Source: Plectosphaerella cucumerina
Taxonomy: Eukaryota > Ascomycota > Sordariomycetes > Glomerellales > Plectosphaerellaceae
Direction of reading: 5' to 3'
Assembly (NCBI GenBank): GCA_020746995.1
Contig: JAGPXD010000007.1
Coordinates: 1,054,001 to 1,118,000, forward strand
Length of the DNA stretch: 64,000 nucleotides
Below the pieces are notes generated by a model that saw only the letters and a program-made list of their open reading frames with translations, ran no database searches and was not told where the DNA came from. Positions 31,467 to 41,550 of the stretch are shown here, one piece after another. The position numbers and the translations under genes are program-made. The number at the start of each line of letters is the position of its first letter. The stretch's first letter is position 1.

Positions 31467-32724
31467 GAAAGACTCAATGCCATTCATGGATCAATCACCC
31501 CCCAACGTGAGGCTGATGATTGCAAATAACTAGATGCCCAAGATAGCATGGCTAAACGCGCCCACACGCAGCCCCATTGCCTCACAACCAGACTCGTGGC
31601 AGGATCCGGACTGTGACCTTGACCGCCGTTTGCAGTCGCAGCCAAAGCTCCACAGATAGCAGTCGAATCGTGGCGATAGGATACGAGGTGGTTGGCAAGG
31701 ACGCTCCACACATGTTGACCTCCTCCAACCCCAGCGACATCGGTGATGGCTCCGGGGTCCCCACGTCCCCCGCCGTTGACCCCCAACCACTTCCCCGGCC
31801 ACTCGCCGAGCTCCAACGGATGTAACGGCACGCCATGATTTGAAGGAGCCCCTGGCTATTCAACGGGCTTGATCGGCGAGATTCCCGACGTTGGTAAGCA
31901 GAAGGGAAGCATTGGGGGTCACAACCAGGAGAGACTCGGGGAAAGACAAAAAATCTCCGAGCCCAAGACAAGGAACGCATGGTTGGTGGGAGAGAACATG
32001 CCACGCCCTTTCTTCCCTCTTTTTAAACCTGGAATTTCAAAATGACACGAAGAAAATCCAAGCATCATGGACCTGGACTCTGTAGAAATGGGGTGCTTTT
32101 GGTGACGAGGATGTTGACCGATTATCTGGGGCCGGGGGAACAAAACCACAGAAACAACCCGTGCCATCATCGTTGGGGGTCTGCAGATCCCATGGGATCT
32201 CAATGGCAAGGACCCCACGTGAGCAAGCGCGAGATGGATGCAGGAGCAAGGAGTCACGAGATTCTCGTAGGTTGATGTGTCTGGTACATCATCGTCCTGT
32301 CCAATGACAGCGGGCTTGGCGGTGATATTCATGCTCTTTCTGACTCAATGGTGCTGGTCCGGGCGGGCAGTTTGGGGTTCAGAAGATGTCATCTGGTGAA
32401 ACCATAGTTTGCTTCCTCCCCTCGGGACCCATCCCGAGTTTGCAGGGGATCGACACCCATGAAGCATGACCCCAGGCTCACCGCAAGCATCGCCCATCGT
32501 ACGTTCGTGTCCCCCACCTAAGGATCGTCTCCATCATCATCCTACCTTACTCCAGGATTTGCCCCGTTCATGCTTCCCCACGTATGTCCGGGGAATCTGG
32601 AGAAAGGGGCTCACGTCGTGACGAGGGGAGGTAGTTGAAGCTTATAGCTGACATCGGGCCCGGAGACCTCATCTTTGCAAGTTAGCAGTTTGCCATCTTC
32701 TTCCCTGCCCATCACATTCTCAAC
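31467..32724. other. Long intergenic region
   Basis: The 1.26 kb carry only short, unsupported frames on both strands. C-rich tracts (GTTGACCCCCAACC near 31772) resemble those in the 34.8-35.1 kb spacer. No repeat family or RNA gene is recognised. Confidence 0.45.
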
Positions 32725-34368
32725 ATGGACTCACCAAAGGACAACCATTCTTCCGACAATGTCGTCGAGGACGCAAAGATCGATGACCACGTCGGCATGG
32801 TCATGCCCGCTGGCCTGGCTGCCCTCAGCGCGGAAGACTACGAGAAGCTCGGCAAGAGAGCCACTTACAAGATGGACTTGATCATCATGCCGATTCTGGT
32901 GGTGATGTACATCCTCAACTACCTCGATCGCCAGAATATTGCCAGCGCCAAGCTTGCAGGCATCACCGAGGACCTGAATCTGTCCCAGGTACAATACCAG
33001 ACGACTGTCAGCATCCTGTTCGTCGGCTACAGTGAGTCAAATCCCTGCTGAAACTCAGCAACCGGGCGACTTACCAGGTCAAGTTCTCATGCAGGTCCCG
33101 TCCAACATGATCGTCGGCAAGATCAAGTGGCCTGGCGTTTACATCTGCGGCGGCATGGCAGCTTGGGGCATCATCTCTGGGCTGATGGCTGTTGTCCACA
33201 ACTACCACGGACTTCTCATGGCCCGCTTCTTCCTCGGTTTCGTCGAGGCCATCTTCTTCCCCGGCGCGCTGTACTTCCTGTCCATGTTCTACAACAGGAA
33301 GCAGTTTGCTTTCCGCACTGCCATCCTTTACTCCGGGTCTCAGCTCGGGAATGCCTTTGGCGGACTCTTTGCCATTGCTATCCTCAATCTGGATGGCCGC
33401 AACGGCCTCGCGGGCTGGCGCTGGGTACGCTCTACTTCTTCCCATCATCCAGGTCGAATTGTACTGACATGCCGCTTTCACTCAGTTGTTCCTTGTCGAG
33501 GGAATCATCACAACTGCCCTGGCCATTCCGTTCGCCTGGGTTCTGCCCAACTCGAACAAGAAGATCCCCACGCTCACCTCTCTGGAGTGCGAGTGGGTGC
33601 AGTGGAACCTTCTTCTCGACCAGGGACAGCAGGATGACTCGACCGAGGTCACCGCTCTGAAGGGCTTCCTTATGGCCGCGCTTGACATCAAGACTTGGAT
33701 GTTGATGGGAATCCTGTACTGCGTGAGTTTCCCTCTGTGACAGTCTGCAATGCGAGAAGCTAACTGAGTTACAGACCTACATCGTCGGCGCTGTTGTCAA
33801 CTTCTTCCCCTCCGTTGTTGGAGGCCTGGGATTCCCTCGCAACACCACACTGGCCTTGACTGCTCCTCCGTTCGTTCTCTGCGTGTTCTGCATGCTTGCC
33901 AACGGATTCCACTCCGACCGCAAGCAGGAGCGCTACCTTCACATTGTCCTGCCCCTCGCAGTAACCCTGGTGGCCAACATCATTGCCGTTTCGACCCTGA
34001 ACATCGCCGCGCGTTACGTCGCGATGATGCTTCTCCCGGCCTCTTTCTACTCGGCAGCTGTTGTGATTCTTTCTTGGATCACGGGTACTTTGGCACAGCC
34101 TTCCATCAAGCGCGCTTCTGCCATTGCTCTCATCAACGCCATGTGCAACACGCCCAACATCTGGGGCAGCTACGTCTACTACGGCGCGCCCAGATACATG
34201 ACAGCCTTCTTGGTGAACCTTGCTGCTACTGCCCTGGCGATCTCGTTTGCCACTCTCACGAGATTTTACCTTCGGAGGCAGAATGCGAAGCTGGACCAGG
34301 GCCGGGATGCTGGCAAGCATGGCCCGACGCCTGCGCAGATCGATGGAGGATTCAGGTATCTTCTGTAG
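32725..34368 (+). CDS. MFS carrier, anion:cation symporter type
   Basis: Four exons (32725-33031, 33078-33424, 33486-33722, 33775-34368) give 494 residues. After a ~50-residue hydrophilic N-terminus come YKMDLIIMPILVVMYILNY, then LDRQNIASAKLAGI, the TM1 signature of the Dal5/Tna1-like ACS family. VLMQVPSNMIVGK, RFFLGFVEAIFFPGAL and FYNRKQFAFRTAIL follow, and later NIWGSYVYYGAPRYM near the C-terminus. Twelve membrane helices are expected, in the plasma membrane. It is the second ACS carrier of the cluster and divides the regulator from the flavoenzyme. Two paralogous carriers around one pathway suggest uptake of two related acids, or uptake plus export. Substrate not determinable. Confidence 0.87.
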
Positions 34369-35308
34369 ATGCAATGGACCGAACCTGTAATGAGGAGGAA
34401 CTTCGGCAGACCCTCGAGGAGGAAACGGAAGGACTGCCAAGATTCAGGCTAGGGCCACGATGAGCTTCAAGCTGGCTTGGACGATGTTGCGACAAGCAAT
34501 TCAGCTTGAGTATTCAGTCACAATTCACATACATGTCGATACTTGGAGTCTGTCTATATTGCAAACAATGGCAAGCCCGTCTAACCTCCGGACATTTATG
34601 TGTTAATGCCAGCCACGGCGCGGAACTCCCTGATCATGAGCGGGTCATTGCGTGGTTGCAAGCTGCCCGTCTTCCCACCCACATCAGTAGACGAATTGGG
34701 CATCAGTCACCCGACCTTGCCCCTTCCCCGCACGCCCGAGTCAAGCCATGCTGTAGTGAGGTCATCCCCAGCTTAGGGTTTCCCCGGTTGTGGAGGGGCA
34801 AGCAACGGTTGGCCGTTGGCCAAGCCGGGTGACCCCCAACGACGCCGTCCTTGTTGGTCCGGGGCGATAGCGGACGACGGCGGTTAGCCCACCCACCTCA
34901 ACCTCTAACCACCACTGAAAAGCGAGACAAGGGGCCCAGCCGTACTTCCAACGCTCCAACGGCCTCCAAAGACGGGGCGTCCCCGCTTGATGGTCACAGA
35001 AACAAGCATCGAGGAGAGCAAGCGAGTCATGTTTCAGTGGTTCTGTCCGGGGGATGTCCGACCACCCCAGTGAGCCTCCACATCCCCCGGAGACCACTTC
35101 CTAGTTGACCCCCACCGTCAGCGTCCCCCAACCACTGTGGTGGGGAATGTATCGGACAGGGCACCGACTCCTGACTTCGGGGTGACGAACTTCTCGCCGA
35201 GGGGGCGGAGATGCTAAAGGCAGGCTTGCACAGGTGCACAGCGCTTTCCAATCTGTCAATCCCAGTTGGTCGAAGCAAGCTAATCCTGAAGACGCAGCCT
35301 ATACCACG
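34369..35308. other. Intergenic region with C-rich blocks
   Basis: The 940 bp between the transporter and the flavoenzyme contain repeated C-rich tracts (TGACCCCCAACGACGCC near 34832, TTGACCCCCACCGTCAGC near 35106) and several CGG triplets. No gene or transposon is seen. Confidence 0.45.
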
Positions 35309-36753
35309 ATGATGGATGCTTCCGAGGTCGCGAAGCACAACACTAAAGACTCGTGCTGGGTCGTCATCCACGGCACTGCATGGGACGTGACAGGTGAGTC
35401 TATCCAGCGGCTTTCTCATGTACACTCGCTCACCAGATCGCAGACTTCCTCGATGAACACCCCGGTGGTGTGAAGCTGATCCTCAAACACGCTGGTGGTG
35501 ATGCCACGGAAGCATACGAGTCTATTCACAACCGAGACCTCATCACAGAGACGTTGCCTCCCACTCGGTGCCTTGGAGCCATCGATGCAAAAAGCCTCGT
35601 GGCAATGACAACGTCAGAAGAGACCACGAAGCCCAAGCCTGCGTATCCATCGCTCGGGGCCATCATCAACGTCGACGACTTTGAAAAGGTGGCCGAAAGA
35701 TACCTCACCGAGACCGGCTGGGCCTACTACTCCTCCGGCGCAGAAGATGAGCTGAGCATCCAAGAAAGCCGGCGAGTCTTCCGAAAACTCAGTCTACGAC
35801 CCCGGATCCTGCGGGACGTGGACAACATTTCCACCGTCACCGACATACTCGGCTTCTCCTCCTCGCTACCCATCTACATCAGCCCGACCGGCTCAGCGAA
35901 GTTTGCCCATCCTGACGCTGAGCCTCTAATCGTGTCAGCAGCCGGAAAGGAAGGCATCATCTACTGCATGCCAACAAGTCCCAGCGCAGGCCTCGAGTCG
36001 ATCTTCGGCGCAAGGGTGCAAGATTCTCAACCTCTGTTCTTCCAGCTATACGTCAATCGGGACAAGGAGAAAGCCAAAGCCACGATTCGAAAGGCTGTGA
36101 GCCTCGGAGCAAAAGCCATCTTCATCACAGTAGACTCTCCCGTCATTGGCAAGCGGGAGCGCGACGAACGGCTGACAGCTGGCGATGACCCCTTTGTTGC
36201 ATCCACGGGGGTAGCCAAGACCAGCTCTGCGGGACTTCTCAACGCAGGACTTACTTGGAAAGACCTCATCTGGATCAGAGAAACAACCACCCTTCCTCTC
36301 GTCATCAAGGGAATCCAATCAGCTGAAGACGCCGTTCTCGCATACCAGCATGGCGTCGACGGCATCGTCTTGTCGAACCACGGCGGTCGCTCCCAAGACA
36401 CCGCGCAGACACCCATGATTACCCTGCTGGAGATCCGCAAATACGCGCCTCAGCTTCTTTCCCCCGGCGGGAGGAAGTTTCAGATATTCCTGGACGGAGG
36501 CATCCGGCGCGGAACCGATGTCATCAAAGCACTCGCCCTCGGCGCCACGGCGGTCGGAATTGGCAGGCCTGTGCTGTACTCGATGACGGCCGGCTACGGG
36601 GAGAACGGCATCAGGCGACTGGTTCAGATTCTGAGGGCGGAGCTGGAGACCAACATGGCCATGATCGGGGCTGCGAGATTGGACGATCTCGTCCCGGAGA
36701 TGGTTAATAGTGAGAGGGCGGAAAAGGGTGTGTCGCTGAGGGTGAAGCTGTGA
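35309..36753 (+). CDS. Cytochrome b5-FMN 2-hydroxyacid dehydrogenase (flavocytochrome b2 type)
   Basis: Two exons (35309-35393, 35444-36753) give 464 residues. The N-terminal cytochrome b5 domain (residues 1-~85) has VAKHNTKDSCWVVIHG and the haem ligand motif DEHPGGV, with a second His in YESIHNRD. The FMN barrel (~115-460) has YYSSGAEDE, ISPTGSAKFAHP, VIKGIQ with the flavin Lys, SNHGGRSQD with catalytic His and Arg, and FLDGGIRRGTDV. The family oxidises L-lactate or other 2-hydroxy acids. There is no mitochondrial presequence, since the protein starts directly at the b5 fold, so it should not be the intermembrane-space lactate dehydrogenase. It ends RVKL, not a canonical PTS1. In the cluster it could oxidise a 2-hydroxyacid such as a mandelate-like intermediate, which is speculation. 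Confidence 0.87.
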
Positions 36754-37057
36754 GACGTTGAGGTTAGGTATGCATTTCAGCATATGAGATTTTACGAACT
36801 CACGCGAGGTTGTCTGGCCTTGTTGCGTCTAAGGTACCTGTCTCTCAGACAAAGATGGCGAGAATTGAGGCGAATGAACTGCTGTTATCAAGCAGGTGGG
36901 AGGTCATCGCGATGTTCGAATGAAGCGATTTGATCACCCTGCCTTTTCAACCGGATTCACCGCTTCTGCAGATGAACCCGTCAGATTCCGGTATTGTTGG
37001 CCTGGGAATCCAGGACAACTGCATTGATCACACGCGTCGTTTTACCTCTGTCGCGGA
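36754..37057. other. Short intergenic region before the hydrolase
   Basis: The 304 bp show no motif I can name. Confidence 0.4.
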
Positions 37058-38083
37058 ATGAAGCTAGGCAGCGATTTTCCCCTCAAACACCATTCCTCTC
37101 CGAAAGTCTCCGACGAGAGCCATCAACAGAACAGCATGCGCGGCACACCCACCCTCCTCTTCATCCCGGGCTCCTGGCACAAGCCTGCGTGCTATGATCG
37201 GCTCATCTCACGGCTTCGAGAGCGGGACGGTATTCGATGCATCTCCATTACCCTCCCTTCCACGACCGGCGACCCCGCCGCGACCTTCAAGGACGACCTC
37301 GACACGGCACGCAACGCCATCAGCTTTGAGGTCGGCGAAGATCGCGATGTCGTCGTCGTCGCCCATTCATACGGCGGCATGGTCGGCAACAGCGCCATCA
37401 AGGGCTTCACGAAGAAGCAGGGCTCCCAACCGATTGAGGCAGCCGAGTCAAAGGGCCATGTCATCGGCATTATCCTCATCGCTTCCGGATTCACCTTGAC
37501 CGGTCTGTCCTTCATAGACCCCCTGTTTGGCCACCCGCCACCAGCATGGCGCGTCAACGCCGAGACGGGCTACGCCGAGATCGTCGTCGATCCCCGCCAG
37601 ATGTTCTACCACGATCTCTCCCCCGAAGACGCAGACTACTGGACCTCACAGCTCACCACGCAGAGTCTGAAGGCCCTTTTCGAAGGCAGCGAGCTCACCT
37701 ACTCCGGATGGAGGGATGTGCCGAGCTGGTACATCGGTACGGTCGAGGACCAGGGCCTGCCGGTGGTGGTGCAGCGGATGCAAGTTGGCATGGCGAGGGA
37801 GATGGGTGGACGGGTTGAGCACCGCGAGCTGCAGACGAGTCACTCGCCATTTCTCAGCCGACCTGATGACACAGCCAAGATCATCACGGAGGCTGTGGAA
37901 GCCTTCATGGCTGCTGGGGCTGGTCTGGTACCGCAGCCGAGGTCGACGACGGGCGTTGTTCCGGCCCCTAGACTGTGGCATCCTCTCACTTGGCTTCGGT
38001 TCGGGCTGCCTCTAGTCTTCGGTCGCATGCTTGGAAGATCATACCTGGTGTTCAAGTGGGTGAAAGGTCTCTGGAGACGTTGA
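37058..38083 (+). CDS. Alpha/beta hydrolase
   Basis: This is an intronless frame of 341 residues. The oxyanion-hole strand FIPGSWHKPACYD (35-47) and the nucleophile elbow AHSYGGM with Ser104 mark an AB-hydrolase of the plant-esterase/bacterial carboxylesterase-like class. The catalytic His is likely in LQTSHSPFLSRP near residue 268. The first 26 residues are polar and could be dispensable; Met27 (37136) just before RGTPTLLF is an alternative start and fits the usual family length better. The C-terminal ~60 residues have a hydrophobic segment and a basic tail. It may cleave an ester or lactone entering the cluster's pathway. Subfamily and substrate are unresolved. Confidence 0.82.
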   Translation: MKLGSDFPLKHHSSPKVSDESHQQNSMRGTPTLLFIPGSWHKPACYDRLISRLRERDGIRCISITLPSTTGDPAATFKDDLDTARNAISFEVGEDRDVVVVAHSYGGMVGNSAIKGFTKKQGSQPIEAAESKGHVIGIILIASGFTLTGLSFIDPLFGHPPPAWRVNAETGYAEIVVDPRQMFYHDLSPEDADYWTSQLTTQSLKALFEGSELTYSGWRDVPSWYIGTVEDQGLPVVVQRMQVGMAREMGGRVEHRELQTSHSPFLSRPDDTAKIITEAVEAFMAAGAGLVPQPRSTTGVVPAPRLWHPLTWLRFGLPLVFGRMLGRSYLVFKWVKGLWRR

Positions 38084-38234
38084 AACGCGCATGGATTTGT
38101 AAAGCTATCAGCATCTCGACTCACATCTCAATCGTACTAGCTCCTCCCGTTCCGATCTCGATGATCCTACGCTTTTGCTCCTTATTCAACTTCAGAGCCA
38201 CTGTCATCATCAGTGCTGTCCTCCGATTCCACTT

Positions 38235-39290
38235 CTATGGTACCCGATCCCCCTTCACACTCGCTATCTTGTTCCAAAGAAGCTTTCCCACCTCAACATG
38301 ACCTTTCCTGACGGCTTGTTCCATCAAGGCCTCCCCGTAGCGGTCCCTGAACGACTGGTCAACCTCTTTCTCCAGACAAAGTTTTACGATATCCACCGAA
38401 TCCACCTCAACCGCCCAAAAGAGACACGTCCTGCCGTGCTCATCTTGTGCCATAACGTCTGCCCCTCGCTCAACAAGAAGCGCAAACGTGTCAACCATCC
38501 CACACCTGGCAGCCATGATCAAGGGCGTCTGGCCAAACGTGTCCCTGATCTCAATGTCGGCGCCGCGGTCCAGGAGAAGTTGAGAGATTTCTTCGTGCCC
38601 GTTGGCAACAGCCCAACAGAGCGCTGTGCCTTCGCTGCTGCGGTCCTTTGCGTCGACCTCTGTCCCAGCACCAAGCAGAACTTTGACCATACTCATGGAA
38701 CCATTCTTCGCTGCCCACATCAGAGCCGTGCGTCCGGTGCTGACTCCCCCTTCTCTGGAGTGAGGACTGGCGCCCAGTCGTAAGAGAAGGCGGAGAGTTT
38801 CCTCGTCTCCCGTCTCTGCAACGTGTATCAGCGGGGTTTGGCCGGAAGAGTCCATGACTTCCAAGTTCGCCCCTCTCGCAACAAACAGCGAAATTGCCTG
38901 TGCGTTTCCGTTCATCACGGCGTAAAACAGAGGCGTCCTTCCATATGCGTCGCTCGATTCGACGCGGGCTTCCTGACTCAGGAGATACTGCATCAAGGCA
39001 AGATGGTTGTGCCTCGCCGCAAGGATGAGCGGTGTCTCTCCGTCCTCGGTGATCATCTCAACGTCGCCCCCGTAGAGTACTGACTTGCGTGCTGTTTCTT
39101 CGAGTCCATAATATGCGGCCCATATCAGAGCAGTGCTCTCTATGCGTTGTGCGTCATGGCGGTACAGCCTCGGGGTGACCAGATCGCGTATCAGGTGGCT
39201 TGTTCGGCTGAATGCGCTGATGTCCCCGGCTGTGTCGAGGTGCTCCGCAATGCATACGATCAATTCGTTTGGTAGATCGAGCAATTCCAT
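38235..39290 (-). CDS. F-box and ankyrin-repeat protein
   Basis: An intronless frame from the ATG at 39290 gives 351 residues. It begins MELLDLPNELIVCIAEHLDT, the fungal F-box start, which decides for this Met over an in-frame one 285 bases upstream. From about residue 48 at least eight ankyrin repeats follow with the G-x-TPLI-x-AA pattern (DGETPLILAARHNH, YGRTPLFYAVMNGN, SGQTPLIHVAETGD, GRTALMWAAKNGS, FGQTPLIMAARCGM). F-box proteins link a substrate, here probably held by the ankyrins, to an SCF ubiquitin ligase through Skp1. It converges on the hydrolase gene and marks the right border of the cluster. Confidence 0.85.
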   Translation of the reverse strand: MELLDLPNELIVCIAEHLDTAGDISAFSRTSHLIRDLVTPRLYRHDAQRIESTALIWAAYYGLEETARKSVLYGGDVEMITEDGETPLILAARHNHLALMQYLLSQEARVESSDAYGRTPLFYAVMNGNAQAISLFVARGANLEVMDSSGQTPLIHVAETGDEETLRLLLRLGASPHSREGGVSTGRTALMWAAKNGSMSMVKVLLGAGTEVDAKDRSSEGTALCWAVANGHEEISQLLLDRGADIEIRDTFGQTPLIMAARCGMVDTFALLVERGADVMAQDEHGRTCLFWAVEVDSVDIVKLCLEKEVDQSFRDRYGEALMEQAVRKGHVEVGKLLWNKIASVKGDRVP

Positions 39291-39690
39291 GGTGGAATTG
39301 GCATAGGTCGACGAGGGGCCGGGCCCTGGTCTGATGGGAAGTACTTGGGGATGAATGGTCGAGCGGTTTGCCTGACACCTGGGCTGAGGGGTTGAGAGGG
39401 TGAAGTCGCGAGCCCCAAACCGTCCCAGCTGAGACGCTGAAAACACGCCTGAGCATCCGCTTAGTAACAGCTGCGCCCCCGGGGAGCCCCCAAACCTGCG
39501 CGTAACAGTCACGCGCAGCCTGGAGGCTGATATCAAAGGCCAGTGAACGACCGAAACTCCCATGATTCGAGTCAATTATTTAAAAGTGTGAAGTACGAGC
39601 TCAAGACGAAAATAAGTTTGCCCATACTCCCATAAAGCGACGCCCTGTAACGGCTCCTGCATATCCATAACTGCGCCAAATATGACTGCC
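39291..39690. other. Spacer between septin stop and F-box gene start
   Basis: The 400 bp carry the F-box gene promoter and the septin 3' UTR. No other feature is seen. Confidence 0.5.
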
Positions 39691-41166
39691 TCACGCATCT
39701 TTAGGAGCAGGAGAGAACTCCGACGTCTCTCTCTGAATCCTAGCCTCAATCTCCCGCAGCTGTGCCTCGCGGGCCAAGAGCTCTTGACGCTTCTCGTTGA
39801 TCTCCCGCTGAACCCGAATCTCAATCTCCCTAAACTTCTCCTCCTCCTGCCTGAGTTGCTCCTCCTTGAGCCGAATCGATTGGGTCGCCAGGTCTTCAGC
39901 GGTCACAGAAGAGTCGGGTCCGTCGCCACCATCGATGGTCTTGGACAGCTTCTCAGTACGGTAGTTCTCGTAGAGGAAGTCAAACGTGATCTCCTTCAGG
40001 TCGAGCAGGTGGGTGTGCAGTAGAGCCGACCGGACAGCCAGGAAGTCCGAGTGACGCGGGTTTTCCACTTCAACCATACCCCAAGGGTACTGTCTGGCGC
40101 GGACTTTGCGACCGTCGATTTCCACCACTTGCTCGCTTCCGACGATGGCAAATGGGAGGAGCCCTCGCAGTTCGGCGTTTTCTTCGACAGTATCTTCGTC
40201 GTCCTCTTCGATATCGTAGGGGAAGTTATAAACCGGGATACGGTAGTATTCGATGTCCTCCATGATCAGCTTCTTTGTTTGCGCGAGTTCGCTGGGTGTG
40301 AGGGAGTCGGCGCGGCCGATGACGGGGATGACGTTGACGCGGGGGGCGAGGCGTCTCATGAGTTCGATGTCGAGTTCTCGGAGGCTGGTAGAGATAACAA
40401 AAGTCAGCGACTGCACCTCTGAAGACGAGCCAGAGCTTCTGGCTGAAATGTCTGCTGGGGGGGTGAAAGAAGCGGAATACTTACCCATGACCAGTCGGGG
40501 TGATGAAGTAGAGCATGGCATGAACTCTGTTGTCCCTGAAACGAGGGTTACGCTTGATACGTGACTCTTCGGAGAGATGCTCGTCGTATTGTCGTTCGAG
40601 ATAGCCGACAATCTTGGAGAAGCTGCAGTGATGTCCATGTCAGTGTCGGCCAGCTACGGGGCTGGTTTTTTCGATGCCCACCTAGCTTCGTTGTCGATAT
40701 CATCTCCAAATCCAGGGGTGTCGACAACGGTGAGGGATATGCAGGTCCGTTCGTCTTCGAGCTCTACTTCTGCGTGGAAGTCAGCGACATTTCCAAGTAC
40801 CTGTAGGAGACTGTCCGGTCCAACACACCAACGGTGACGGGCTTGATCTTGGTCCCTTGCTCCACGTGTGCCTCCTTTTCATCGTCGGATTCCTTGTGCG
40901 GCAGAACGTTTTTGCCGCAGAGCATGTTGACGAACGTGGTCCTGCCTAAAGGGCGGTCAGCCATCGCACGCGTGGTTCGGCTTGAGAAGCAGCATGTAAC
41001 ATACCAGTCCCCGATGCTCCACAGACCATGAGGGAGAACTGAATTCCCTTCTTCGCATTCTTCTTCCGGCGGAACATCTTCTGTCGAAGATCTACAGTCA
41101 GTGGAGGTCGCAGTCAGGCTTTCTGGTAGCCAGATGGATGCTGTTCGCCAAACTTACAGTGGACAT
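39691..41166 (-). CDS. cdc11-type septin: Septin, Cdc11/AspA group
   Basis: Six exons (41166-41158, 41080-41005, 40945-40829, 40769-40682, 40622-40485, 40384-39691) give 373 residues starting MSTKMFRRKKNAKKGIQF. The nine-base first exon is inferred from ATGTCCACT followed by GTAAGT and an in-phase acceptor; Met at 41077 is a fallback start. The GTPase core is complete: G1 GASGTGRTT, with Arg where most septins have Lys, as in the Cdc11 group; G3 DTPGFGDDI; G4 GRADSLT. The septin unique element includes FLYENYRTEKLS. A C-terminal coiled coil (EEQLRQEEEKFREIEIRVQR) ends the protein. It assembles with Cdc3, Cdc10 and Cdc12 homologues into filaments at septa and hyphal tips. Three successive introns are exactly 59 bp. 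Confidence 0.88.
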
Positions 41167-41550
41167 TGTGAGTATCCCACCAAGGGAGGAAAAGCAAACC
41201 TAGAGAGTGGTCTGTTACGTCAAGGCTAAATCTTCTGATGCTGTCCGACGGCAATTACGACCAGAAATGTCCAGAAGACGAAGTTCTGGAGTCCTCGACA
41301 TTGACCCTGAGAGTCCATCTTCCGAACCCGGGACCCCTGACGCCGCGCCAGTATGAGACCCACCCCCTGAGCTCCCCATAACAGAATGAAGAACGCTGAC
41401 TGGCGGGCTCAAAGCATACCCTATACGGCTAGCGTGTAATATAAGGGGCCATGGCGGGCTCACCGACTCCTCGGTCTGAGCTGATATCGACAACATGGTT
41501 CGCGAGTCGAGTCGAGATGATGAGCGAAATGAGCGTCTCCTGAGTTCATC
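41167..41550. other. Septin promoter region
   Basis: The 384 bp lie between the septin start and the stop codon of the next zinc-cluster gene. No TATA box or further exon is seen. Confidence 0.45.

Noticed and set aside
38235..39575. Longer start for the F-box/ankyrin gene
   Set aside because: The F-box consensus begins exactly at the Met at 39290; the upstream 95 residues lack family character.
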